Shown in pieces: positions 51,493 to 63,778 of a DNA stretch of 64,000 nt; position 1 is the first letter of the stretch, and each line of letters starts with the position of its first letter. The position numbers and the translations under genes were made by a program. The stretch lies in assembly GCF_001411555.2 (NCBI RefSeq), contig NC_049911.1, forward strand, positions 29,423,044 to 29,487,043. Reading direction: 5' to 3'. The notes under the pieces are model-generated. The model saw only the letters and a list, made by a program, of their open reading frames with translations, was not told the origin of the DNA and did not search any database. The stretch comes from Juglans regia. Lineage: Eukaryota; Streptophyta; Magnoliopsida; Fagales; Juglandaceae.

Positions 51493-54053
51493 AGAAGAAT
51501 AAACATTTGCGATGGATTATTTACGACGATAATAACTATTTACGATAAAAATAGATTCATTTTGATAAAAAATAATCATTTTCATTAAAAATAACTGGTC
51601 ACAAATAAATAATTTTCTTGTAGCTAGCTTACCGCATCAAAGATTAGAGGTGGGAAGGGAGGGGTAGTGGTGCTATAGATTATAGATCAGCAGCTAATTT
51701 TTTTCTTTTCTCTTTTTTTCTCCTCCTCGGCCTCCTCAAGATCAATGGCCATAATTTGTCCTTAGAGAACATGTTTCCCTCAATAAGAAAAGATACATAA
51801 AAAGCTCTTATCTTGGTCCTTTATTGGAGTAAATTTCAGAAACATGGGGAATATTAAATGTACCCGCCGTATAACTTTGAAAAAATTCCATGCATCTCAT
51901 ATATCGTGTATTTTTTTTTAGGAGAACCTTCATGTGCACGACATAATTGATCATTCATCTGGTCTGCTAGTACTACAGGAAGGCAATCGGAACGCATCAG
52001 TGCGAAGACATGTTCCACTATACTTGTAAATACGCAGACAACAAAGCGTGGCAAAAGCTGTGCCGTTAACTGTGGACAATCTTTGCATTCATTCAGAGCT
52101 AGCTATCGCTATATATATATATGTATGAAAACCTAAAAGATTATAGGAAGTTGAAGGAATCGCACAGAATAAGGTAATATTAATGGCTCAGTGGGCATGG
52201 AAAGCAAAGATCAGGAAAGCATGGCCCCCCTAGCTAGCTTTGGATTTCATGCCCCTATAAGCTTGAGAAAGCATATATTCTCCTGTTGCAATGTTTGTCT
52301 TCTTCTTAAGACAACTTTAAATCCTGCTGCTTTAGACCTCCTTTTAAGGGCTTTGCCAAATATTTGACTCAAAAGGTATATTATATATTCATGTTCAAAA
52401 GCACATCACCAAATAATGAGATTAATAATTGGTAGAAGAAAGGAAAGCTTGTGTACTGATGTGATTAATAAATTGTCCAGAAAAATGCCAACACTTTTAT
52501 AATGATCAAGATTAATAGTACATAAGCTTTTCTTTTCTTTTCTTTTCTTTTCTTTTTTTGTGTTGATCAAGTTTAACACTAATCATGTAGATGATCAAGG
52601 AGCTTAATTAATTAGAAACGAAAATGCATATTGCATATATATGGTATGAGCCATGAGGTTTGATATTAATTACTATTACTTGATCAACACACACGATCAT
52701 GAATATCAAGCGGCAAAAGCTGCAGTGATTTCATGGGCGCAGGCATGAGTAGTAGTACTACTTCCTTTGCTTAATAAACACCAAAGTAAAACAGTTACTT
52801 TTACTCATATATATATATTAATGGCCGGGTACAGTAGTTACTCAAACCTTAGAATTAGCCACAGAGATCAATTAGGCCGGCATGCATGGAATCGCCGGAA
52901 GATAAACCATGAACCATTAATAGGCCGGAAACTATATATAGTTTGAATATTGATGTAAACTGGGATTTGATTAGTAAGTACTTAAGTAGTAGTTGTAGTA
53001 CTGCATGGGTTAATTAGAACCAGCTTCTACATTATTATTTGATAAACAAGACAAAAGCTAATTATAGCATTAAAAATATAACATATATATATATTTAGGT
53101 GCTAACTAATTAATAAAGTAAAATAATTTTATATTTATTTCGGAGGATGGTATAAGTACTTTATGAAAAAGCTGATATAATAAAGGGTCAGTGCCACAAA
53201 TATATATGATCGATCGTGGGCGTTTGACCCAACGTTGACAGGCTAGCTAGGACTTGAAAAAGAGATGTGCTTTATATTAGACGACGATAGTGATAGACCC
53301 CTAAAGTCATTAATGATAGCAAAGTAATTGCTTTAGGGTGCCTCTTACATTAATATCATATATATATATATATATATAATCGGTCACGGTTGGCATTTCA
53401 AAGTACTGTGCATGTGTGTGTATAGATGGATTCAAAAGCTGTAAGATCAGCTGCTTCTTGTAATCGTTATCAGTACTCATGTAATATTCAAACGAGTCCA
53501 TCTAACTAGAAATAATTATAATTCAAATTGGATAAGAAATATTGGTCTTGCAATATCCTATTGATATAAGAGAAGTGCTATAATAATCGTAAGAAGATTT
53601 TATAAAAATAAACTTATAAATTGACATTTGATCAACTAGCTAACTTTAATGAAATGGATCTTGGAAGGTAGCGACCGAGACAAGATAGGAAATATGCAAA
53701 AGGTGACAAACAAGCTGGGAAAGAAAGAGAAAAAGCTTTCAATAAAGAGGACCAACTTTGAAGAACAAGAGAAAAAAATAGTTGATCGAGTAGCTGCTGG
53801 CTAGAATAACTCAAGAAGATCAATGATATTAATATTGGGCGTAGAAGGAATATGAGTAGGCGCGCACGGTAATAAAAGTCGAAAGATCGATCGATCGATG
53901 TTAATCTAAAAAAGCAAAGTTAAGCTTGCCGCCCATATATACTACTCTGATCTCACCATTCTCCCATCAACTTTTGGTCTGATGTGAATTTTGGTGGGGC
54001 TGATGATCATTTCATTTTAAACCTTCTTAATCTGAAGCAGATCAAAGACACCT

Positions 54054-54087
<34 letters not shown>

Positions 54088-54990
54088 CAAAAGCAGGGAA
54101 TGAAGAGAGATTTGTTCCTGAGCATCATTGTGGTCAGCTGGACTGAGGCCGGCTGTTCTAAATTTGAAAGGTCACTCCCCAAAAGAGTTAATAATTTATA
54201 ATTAATTGGGTACTTCCCATTAAGATTGATCCGTACGTATATATATATATATATATCCATGTATATATATATATATATAGCACTGCATATAATTTTACGA
54301 TGACAGGTATCCACTACACGCACAGATGAGACGAGAGAGATCAGAGAGGCAAGACCGAAATAAATAGCTAGAAGATTTGAAAATATTGATCAGGCCAGAA
54401 AAGATGGATGGTTGAAGAGTAGGTGTATGTCGCAATATGATTAATTTGGTGCCAACAGCAGATGATTAGCATATATATGGTTGTAGGTTTAGAGTCTTTT
54501 TCTTTGCCGTGAGAGATGAGGATATCATTGAGAAATTTTTTATATTTCAAGAATCATGATGATTGTTTTGAACAAACAACAAAAAATATCGAAAGAAATC
54601 TTATCTTACTTTGTATAAAGGCAAGCCCCCTCAGCACACACATATCCATCATCTCCCCCAACGCAAAAAAAAGAAAAAAAAAAAGAAGGAAATATATAGT
54701 AGTAGTAGTCTTTCCTTTTGATGATTCACCTATATATTGGGCAACGAGAAGAGAATAGTTTTTTCCCCTTTATATAGTCTTGAACTACATAAGCGCACTA
54801 CTCAGACTATATTTTGTTGCTGCTAATATATAGCTGTGCCAGGCAGCCTCATGAGTATCGTCCATACTAAACAGATAGATAGCTAGGAAAACATGGATCG
54901 ATAGATCATAAGCAGGAAAGCTCCCATGCATGTATCTTTGTGGTTTTTTTTTCCCAAGTATTTCTAAACTAGTGACAATGTTAACTTCGT
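51065..54990. other. AT-rich intergenic DNA
   Basis: No gene is recognised. It holds a TA tract at about 51448-51482, a TTTTC repeat (about 52525-52555), TA (about 53356-53377), a CT run (about 54056-54083) and TA runs (about 54239-54280). A short inverted pair GGGCATGGAAAGCAAAG/CTTTGGATTTCATGCCC lies near 52191-52252. A left half of the foldback family appears at about 53575-53635. Confidence 0.5.
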
Positions 54991-54999
54991 GTTTCGCAC

Positions 55000-55560
55000 A
55001 CATTTGGGTCAAGTTCCGACAACTCAGATATTCGATAATGGGCCTGCAAAAGATGGAGATAAGTGCAACTTGGAGAGGGCGACCAAGGGGCCGGGTAATC
55101 TCCAATGCCAAAATTAGTAAATATTCTTAGATGGTTGCAAATAAATAAGAGAGTTTAGGGATCATATAGTCATTCTCGTACCTGAAATCTGCTATTTATA
55201 CTACAGGTCTGGAAAAGGCGTCAAATAGTATTCTCCTTCACAAAGTCTGTGCTGTCTCTCATGTGTCTGTTGTCAGACCTCTTTTAATGCGGCGTGACTC
55301 TGCGCCGATTTCATAAATGTGGCGTGACTCTCCTCATTTTTCGTTGTACTTTGTGCAAGTCCTTGGGTTCTAAAGTCGATCGTAGAGTATCAAGCTGATT
55401 AGTCTTGTCGCCCATACAGCGCCCTTCCTTGGTAGACCCCCTATCCCATATGCATATTGGGGCATCATTGGACCGGGTTGAATTAGGACCAAAGTCCAAT
55501 GGGCCTTTCCCGACAAGAAAATCCCTTACAGACAACACCATCGGTTATCTAGAGCAAGAG
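55000..55560. mobile_element. Possible LTR remnant
   Basis: The block contains GGGCCTGCAAAAGATGGAG and GTAATCTCCAATGCCAAAATTAGT, strings typical of plant LTR-retrotransposon LTRs. Mixed-composition sequence follows, with a repeated GCGGCGTGACTCT/GTGGCGTGACTCT box. No clean TG...CA ends with a 5-bp duplication were found and no internal coding region is present, so it may be a degraded solo LTR. Confidence 0.35.
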
Positions 55561-57827
55561 ATATATTGATCTTAAATATGAGCTAGATTTTAATCGTCAA
55601 GCTCTAAAATCTTTATAAATGAGATTAGAGAAATATTACAAATATAAAATGGATCCTAAACCATTTATGTATAGTTCTAATTTCTTAAATAGTACTATTT
55701 AATATTCATTAAATATTGTAAGACGATTTCATGTATTTATGATCAATCTATTTCTGATCTTAGCGTAATCTAAGATTTAGCGCATGTTTGGGCATGCATG
55801 TTAGAGTTAATTAAAGAAAAAACTTTTAAGAATTCAAATCCTAGAAACACTATAACCTATATATATAGGCCAAATCAACTCTTAATATTATTGTATAAAA
55901 GCACATGAATAATTTCAAGGTAAGAGAAACTGAATGACCTCTCTAATTATATTCCATATATATACTCATGATGCGTGGACTTTCGTGGTTGTGATGCCTT
56001 GCCTAAATTTAATGCATTATATATGTATTCGACGTACTACGTTAATTGTTATAGTACGTAGTACTACTTAACATAGATTGGTTAATTTGTGCCGGCCAGG
56101 TCTCGACCGGTCTTCTCATGTTTTTCTTTTTCCACCTTAGCAATAAGTAGTATTCTACAATATTATATATATATATATATATATATGATAGCATACGTGG
56201 GCACGTTTAATTATTAACTTTTACTTTTGTGATCATTAGATTAAAGAAGAAAATTTTGAAAAGCTTATCATGACTAGTCCTCGCATTAATCGATCAATTA
56301 GTAGAATAATACTGATATATGCAAATTAATTAAGTGGAATATTATTGTCCTAATTAAATATTATTGAACTCCGCATTAATTATGAATTAGCAACTTAATT
56401 TTGTGATCTTCCATTAATTCACTCTTGATAAATTATAATTAATAAAACGTACGTACGTCTAAAAAACTAATAATGGCAATAATTACTTACTAATTCCTTT
56501 TGATAGTTTTGTCAACTTTCTTTAGACTAGTGGTAGTACTACTGATCTGTTGGTGCACTTCGAATAAAAAAAAACATTGATAAATATATAAGAGCATGCA
56601 TCAAAACTTTGTTGATTCCGAAGAGTATCAAAGCATTGAAAAATAGAGATATATCGAGAATCCTTCAGATCGAAGTTGTCATTCAAGTTTAAAAAACTAA
56701 CTGCACGACTTGAATATATACATGATGTATTTTATTAAGAAAAATACGCGGTTATCCACAAAGAGATTATATATATAAAGTAATTAACTCACAAACTAAT
56801 TGTAAAGTTATTTTTATTTTAAAGTAAATTTAATAGATCACATGAAACCATATATATTAGTTTGTAAGTTTATTTTTATAAAATATTTTTGTCATGTTTG
56901 TAGCACTTCTTTTCTATCAAACACTCCATGTATTTTATCCAAGTTAAGGTTCCGGCCTATATCAACCGTGCTAAATATGGGACATACACGTATGTATGTG
57001 TGTGTGTATATATATATATATAGTGAGTAGTGATACACGTACAACTTTTTATATAACAAAAAATCTTTACAACTTCCTAACACTCTACACTCCACATTAT
57101 TTTTTTATTTTATTAAATATTTATTATATGAATAATGAATAGAAAATTTGGAATAATTTAAAAATAATAAATTTTAAAAATATATTAAAAATTTTAAAAA
57201 TTTTTAAAAATGTGAAGTATAGAGTGTGGTTGTGTAGCAAAGCTCTTTATATAATAGCCATGCATGTTTTTAAATTGATAATATTTCTGTACAATTAATG
57301 CTGTCAATTTCATAAATTATTTTATAAAAATTTTCATAATTTAAAATAAGGTTAATAAAGTTGTGAAAAATTATTATATCTATAGACTATATCATTTAAT
57401 TTCCATATACACTAGACTAAAAAATACTTTCTCATGGATGCATGTGATTCCAACTAGCTAGCCAGCTAGCCCATATATATCAATCCGTAGAATATATATA
57501 ATATATATACGTAATTAATATCATTCTGAATTCATCAGAGAGGGTTTAAACATTCTGAATTCATTGATGCATAATTAATTGGTCAACATATTTAGCATCT
57601 AGCTAACCAGGTACGTACGTATGCAGATGATCAAGAGCTAGCTCTCTCTGTATATGTATTATATGCCGCTGAAATTGCATGTGACGGTACTACGTACTGC
57701 GACACGAACAACGAAAGATTAATGAAGCACTGGGCATTGCACAGAACCTTCGATCGAGGAGTCAAACCGGTCCAGCTGGGTCTCATGTGGTGTCTTCCAT
57801 TTGTCCAACAGCTAAATCTACACCATG
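55561..57827. other. AT-rich intergenic DNA
   Basis: No gene is recognised. It holds a TA tract at about 56165-56187, a GT/TA tract near 56996-57022 and a foldback-family copy at about 56758-56908. Confidence 0.5.
56758..56908. repeat. Foldback MITE-like repeat copy
   Basis: Arms TTAACTCACAAACTAAT and the inverse TTAGTTTGTAAGTTTA enclose AAGTAAATTTAATAGATCAC. This is the same plan as the MAP kinase intron repeat. Confidence 0.6.
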
Positions 57828-57835
57828 GTCCAGCT

Positions 57836-58873
57836 TAGGCGTGTTCATCCGGTTCCAACCCGGGTATACCCGGACCGGAACCCGGATCTCAAATCCGGAC
57901 CGAAACCCGGACCGGATTGATCCGGGTCAGAATTGGGCCGAAACCCGGATGAATCCGGGTTTTTAAAACCCGGAAATCCGGTTCCGGATCGTATCCGGAT
58001 TTATTTAATTATTTTTAACCCTCTAGACAAAGATGAAAGAAGCCTTTTCATCGACTTCAAATTCCAGATACACACTTTCAAAAAAAAAATTTTGAGATAC
58101 ACTGGACTCAACTGTGGTGTTTATGGAAATTTTCTTGGATTGAAACAAGCATGGATGAGTACATTATTTATACAAACAGAGTGAAAATGACGAAGTAAAT
58201 AAATTTGGGCTTTTTTCCTTCAAGTTTCTCAACAACCAAACAGATAAAATAGAGAAAGTCGATACCCAATACAGATTAAAACAAAAAACAAGTTTCCAAA
58301 CATTCTAAAAATACACGGTCACCAGCAAATCAAAGCATCCATCCACCACTGCACGACCCATCTCAACGGCAAACAGATGCAGTGACGGCGAAGGAGATGC
58401 GCCCGACGGGGTTACGATGGCGGCGGCTAGGGACCTAGGGTTTCTACTTTTGCGGCAGCGCAACGAGAGAGAGAGCGAGAGAGAGAGATATGAGTCGGGG
58501 GGTTTACCGGAATAACGATCTAAGATCGACGGCAACAGAGATGCGGCGACGCGGCGACGGCGACAGAGATGCGGCGACGGCGTCGCGATGGCAGCAGCAA
58601 GAGACTAGGGTTTCTGCTCGGCAGCGAAACGAGAGAGAGCGAGAGACGAGAGGTGAGACGAAGACGAGTCGAAGTGAGCCGGGGGGTTTTATTTGATTTT
58701 TTTTAAAGGACCCGGGTACCGGGTTTAAACCCGGTACCCGGACCGTGTTGGTCCGGGTTTTATAATCCGGGTTTCGGATCCGTTATGATCCGGGCCGAAA
58801 CCCAGAACCGGAATCCGGTTTCCCGGGTTTCGGACCGGGCCGGGAAAAAACCCGGCCCGGATGAACAGTGCTA
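57836..58873. mobile_element. hAT-like non-autonomous element with GC-rich cargo (1038 bp)
   Basis: Ends TAGGCGTGTTCATCCGG and CCGGATGAACAGTGCTA are inverted with 14 of 17 positions matching. A perfect 8-bp duplication GTCCAGCT flanks the element (57828-57835 and 58874-58881). Both subterminal zones carry many ACCCGG/CCGGGT boxes. The interior contains a GC-rich stretch (about 58380-58685) with two diverged copies of a block carrying AGGGTTTCT, CGGCAGCG and CAACGAGAGAG/AAACGAGAGAG. No transposase is encoded. Confidence 0.9.
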
Positions 58874-58959
58874 GTCCAGCTATTTTTCTTTCTTTTTCTT
58901 TTTCTAATTTGTCTTTTTAATTCGATCTGTTTCTTTATTCATTTTTGAAAAAAATATTT

Positions 58960-59110
58960 TAATGATTATATAAAAGTAAATTTACAAATTGATGTAGCTT
59001 AATATAGTATGTCAGATTGTAAAATAACTTTTATTATAAAATAGATCTAACGAATCACAGAAAAACATATCAGTTTATCAATTTACTTTTATATAATCTC
59101 TTTGTAGCAC
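58960..59110. repeat. Foldback MITE-like repeat copy
   Basis: Arms TATAAAAGTAAATTTACAAATTGA and its inverse near 59080 (shown in parts: CAGTTTATCAATTTAC, then TTTTATA) enclose ATAGATCTAACGAATCAC. It lies directly right of the 1038-bp hAT-like element. Confidence 0.65.
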
Positions 59111-59257
59111 TTTTTTTTTTTGGGGTATCCGCAAGGTCTGGGACTCAACCAAATCCAAATTAAGAAAATGAGGCAAAGTATAGAAGTACTCTTCAAATCA
59201 AATATTAAGTGTGCCTTTTAACAATTGATAAATTATCTACATATATATTGTGAGGGG

Positions 59258-59850
59258 GGCTGTTTCTAGTGTTGGGCTAGACCACACGAGCCCAACCCAT
59301 GTAGCATGGGTGGGCCTAAGGCCAACCTTATAAGATGAAATCGGTATGAGAGAATAGGATGGGCCGAGCTGGGCTGAGCTGAGCCATGAAGGGCAAGGTC
59401 GGCCCAGGAAACCCACAAAGATGTAGCGAGGTAGTACGCGCGGGGCATGGGACTAAGCTAGGAGGCCTGACACTCTTACTGGCCGACAATCTACACGCAT
59501 AGGATCATGGACAACCCAGGCCCTTAGGCATGACCTGGAAGGTGGGCGTACATGACTGAAGTCACGTCACATTTAATGAAAGACGAAGATGAGCACGCTA
59601 TGACAAAGACCCAAGGCTGTTAGCGATCGCCATGATCAAGCATGGACGACCTCACATGGCAGGGAGTTGGCAGAGGACACTACTTTGATTGAAAGCTGAT
59701 CACATAGATCACAAATACATAACCCAAATTAATTTAGGTATCGGAGGTATCCCTCCACCTCGAGCCCTCATTTTCTATTCATGCAGTAATGGATCAACCT
59801 AGTGCATGGTGTTGCTCAGGTTGTCAAACACGACACCAACATATTAATAT
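59258..59850. mobile_element. Possible solo LTR or LTR remnant
   Basis: A block of mixed base composition runs from about TGTGAGGGGGG to GACACCAACA within AT-rich DNA. It has LTR-like TG...CA ends and purine-rich runs such as GGGCCGAGCTGGGCTGAGC. Flanking pentamers do not match exactly and no internal region follows, so this is tentative. Confidence 0.3.
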
Positions 59851-60640
59851 ATAATATGAATATTGAAAATTGTTGAAATACAATTTTCAATATCAATTTA
59901 TTGGTATTGATGTGATATTAAATTATAGGAAATTTATTTCTTATTTATTATAATTTGTATGTTAGATATTATTATTAATTTGAGATCATGAAGAAAAGAT
60001 TATGTCACACATGCGCTCATGTTTAGGATCGATGCAAATGTAATGAATTGGTAAGTTCATTAATTGGACAGAATTGGAGACAGCGCACTGCAGAGAACTG
60101 CCCATTGCTGAATCCATTCATTTAGATACCGACCAAATCCATTATATAAGAGCTTTGGACATGTGGGGATGAGAGAAGGAAGAGTATGGTTGCTATCATT
60201 TCTTTTCTCACACCTTTGTCGAAAGCCTTGGGATCGAAGGCAGGGCTGTTAATCATGGCGTAGGGGATGTATAATCATCTCCCTGTAATTGCAGAGTGCT
60301 AAAAGCACATACAGCTAGCTAGCCCAGAGACGACACAGAGAAGGAGAGAGAGAGAGAGAGAGAGAGGAGAAAATTAATAATTAAAGTCAGAGAGAGGTAT
60401 GGAGATGAATATCTCACGCCCTCTCTTTCTTTCTTTTCAAGGCTACTTTAATAAGCTGTAAACTTGAAAGAGTAAAGAGGAAACTCAGAAAAGTGGCTAA
60501 AAGCAAGCAGGTATGTGGGTGTCACCTGAACTGTCTTTCTTTGAATAGAGCGAGAGAGATTCCTAGAGCAAAGCTAGCTAGTTAATTTTAATTTCCACTC
60601 ATCTTGGGATTTTCAAGCCTTTTAATATAAGATTATCATC
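59851..60640. promoter_or_regulatory. Upstream region and probable 5' UTR of the bHLH gene
   Basis: AT-rich DNA is followed by a GA microsatellite (about 60341-60365) and a CT-rich patch near 60420. The sequence then runs into the start codon at 60641. No individual element could be assigned firmly. Confidence 0.4.
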
Positions 60641-63316
60641 ATGGAGTCTGCAAATCTCCATCACCAACATCAGCTCCAAGACCAGCTTGTTGGGTCTTCT
60701 TCTTTGGCCAACCCAACTTGCTATGGAGTTGGAAGCAACCATGCTTGGACCCCAAATATCACTGTGTAAGTGTAGCTTCAAACCTACCTCTCTCTCTCTC
60801 TCTCTCTCTGAATTGATTCTATAATGAATTTTTGGCTATTCAAAGTACTATCATAAATGACCTTTCGAGTTTGGAATCTTTTTCCTTTTTTCCTTTTTCT
60901 TTTTTGATTTGATGTTCGTCGAGCAGAAAGTGCCCAGAACTAGTTGAAATTACCTACTTGTTAGATTATTGTCAATTATCAGATATCTTACGAACGGTTC
61001 AGGAATTATTTCTATCTATCTGATTACTTTTGGAAGGAAGAACCTCCTAGCTAGCTAGTTCTAATTACACTTCTGTATGAAATATATTTACTTACACCGC
61101 GAAATCCTTCATGTGATATTAATAATAATTTCATTTTTCGCTTTATTCTAGACATTCTCTCTCAATCTTTGATTTCCAGATGCCTCAAATTTTGGAATTG
61201 TTAATTTTCCACTTGAATCTTCAAATGTTTCTCTCAATTGTTTATGCAGGAATACTGGTAACTTCAATCCAAATGCCGACGGAGTTTTCTCAAACCCAAG
61301 AGACTCGAGGCAGTACAATGACATTCTTGTCCCTTCTCTGAACAGTTCCATGGTCCAAGACTTGGGGTTTCACTGGACTAGTAATGCAGGGTGTTTCACC
61401 AGTAGTACTACTGATCAGTCTGCCCATGACCTACACGACCTCGCGAAAATTAAGGAAGAGCTCTCGGAATCTTTCCCCAAATTCACTGAAATGTTAAACA
61501 GTTCTTCAAGTATTGAAGATTACCATCTTCATCATCCAACAGACTGCATAAAGGACGAGCAAAAAGATCATCTGAGTCATGAACTCAGTGAGAAGCTCTT
61601 GCTGAAGACCGTCTCGTCTAAAGGATTCTATTCTAATTCTCAGAACCTCCCTAGTTTTGGAGGTGCGGCAATGCCAAGTAGAGGGAACTTCAGCCAGATT
61701 TATCCCAGCATAAATATTTCCAACGTGAATCAATCGCCATCGCCGTCAGAAATTTCAAGCTCCTTGGACATGAACATGCAGGCCTTGGATCTATTAACAT
61801 CTGAAAGATATAGTAGTGGATCAAGTTTTAGCCAATTGCCTAATTCGAATGATAGACTTGGCGTATTTAAAGAGAGCCCTTTCGGTCTTGAAAATATGCA
61901 GCAATTAACCCACAGGCTAACAACTAGCCCTAGCAATGTGAGTGCGATTTTCTTAAGATCTTCTCTTCTTTAGCAGCTCCTAGCACACGACCATTTTCAT
62001 GACCTAGTTTTCTTGTCGCTGCGTTTAGGTTTTTTTAAGCGACTTTATCTATTCATTCAGATATAATCACGAAATCTACTAGTAAGTTTATGGTATTAAG
62101 ATCATCATCATGATCCTTAATAACTTCAAAAATTATTGTCTTCCTGATCAAGAATTTGCAGTTAGCTCAGCTGGGTATCTATTCTTGATTATTATAATAT
62201 CTTCACATATATCCTAATAATTCAACGAGTATATATATATATATATATATACACATTTGTATTCTGCAATCTGCAGTACTCATGCCGACTGAATACAAGT
62301 CGAATTATATATGTAATTAGCAAATAAACCAGCTTTATAAAGATCATGATTAATAAACAGGCACAATTAAATTAAATCATACATTTTAATCTTCAACTAA
62401 AAAAATTTAGAAAAGTCGAAACCCTTTATTATAAACAATTTTATTCACTCATGGCACCAAAAGAATAGCCTTCTCTTTTTGCTAGAATAGGGGCACCTTC
62501 AGCTTTATACATTGTATGCATCTTTTTTCTTTTGCTTTTTTTTTTTTTTTGGTTTTAGAGACTTATAACTTTAAATTATTCTCAACTGATCATCTTTACT
62601 CTTTGCGTTTTAAAGATATCACTGTTCACAAATAGAGCAAGAGAAGCAAAGAGACCCAGCAGTTTGATGGAGGCAAAGTCATCTCAAGCTGCACCTAAGA
62701 AACCGCGATTGGAGTCACGCGCTTCATGTCCACCCTTTAAGGTGCCAATGGATGATCAATTTGACATAAATATATAATAAACTTTGATATAAAATTTTAC
62801 TAACTTATGAATTGCATTTTTGTGCCTTGGAATTGAGTTCCAGGTTAGGAAAGAAAAACTAGGAGATAGAATTGCTGCTCTTCAGCAGTTGGTGGCTCCC
62901 TTTGGCAAGGTACGTATAGTGTTAATTTCCGGCCCGCATGCCCACTATATATAATTCCCAATCAAAAATTCTATATATAATCACTTTTAAGTATTATTTG
63001 CACATTTTATTCACGTGAATGACTGCATTACTTTTTTTTAATATAAAATAACTCATTTAACCAATCAAATCAATAGGATACTGTGCAAGAAATAACAGCA
63101 TGTAACTCAAAAAACAGTTTTTAAAACTTCTTTAATTGTCCACCAGACTTATAATTAAGTTGAATATAGAAGTTGTTTACGTTTAAAAATGTTTTGCTAA
63201 TATATGCAAAATGATGTCGATTTTGCATGTGGGGGTGGAGAATCTTTCAGACAGACACAGCATCGGTACTAATGGAGGCTATCGGGTACATAAAATTCCT
63301 TCAAAACCAGGTCGAG
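60641..63316 (+). CDS. bHLH110: bHLH110-type transcription factor, 3' end outside window
   Basis: This is a nuclear regulator of the bHLH subfamily that includes bHLH68, 110, 112, 123 and 133. Exons: 60641-60765, 61250-61937, 62616-62741, 62844-62909 and 63251-63316, all GT-AG and in frame, for 357 residues so far. The N-terminus MESANLHHQHQLQDQLVGSS and the AWTPNIT, QDLGFHW and KIKEELSESFPKFTEML boxes are those I recall for bHLH110. The HLH part spans from about residue 313: VRKEKLGDRIAALQQLVAPF, then TDTASVLMEAIGYIKFLQNQ, then VE. The basic region lacks the His-Glu-Arg residues used for E-box contact, as is normal in this subfamily. The expected last exon(s), usually beginning around TLSVPY, are not found before 64000, so the gene is truncated by the window edge. 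Confidence 0.92.
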
Positions 63317-63726
63317 GTATTTTCACTTCCCAACATTCTTCTTGAATGTCGTTTTTCTTATCCCCACTATCTGACGACTCTGAACTAGTCTGTCCTCAAA
63401 GAATATTAAGAAAATGAAATTTGAAGTTTTCTAAGATCATGCCCCAGCTAGCAGGTCAAACTTGGGTACGATTCCAGCATGCAGCGTCTGAAAAGAAAGG
63501 CCGCTAGCTAGGGTTCTAATACTATTGGCTCTTTTACTTCCTTTATAACATAATACAAAAATTTTGAACCATTCGTTTTTTGTTTAGAGATTCACGTGCA
63601 CTACGTTATTATAGTGTGTGTATATATATATATATATGCAAAAAAATATTCTAAGTTAATATATATTCCCTGCTATAGCTTTTTAATTCATCGCCTGTAC
63701 CACCACGGCATGATACGGTGTTAAAG

Positions 63727-63778
<52 letters not shown>

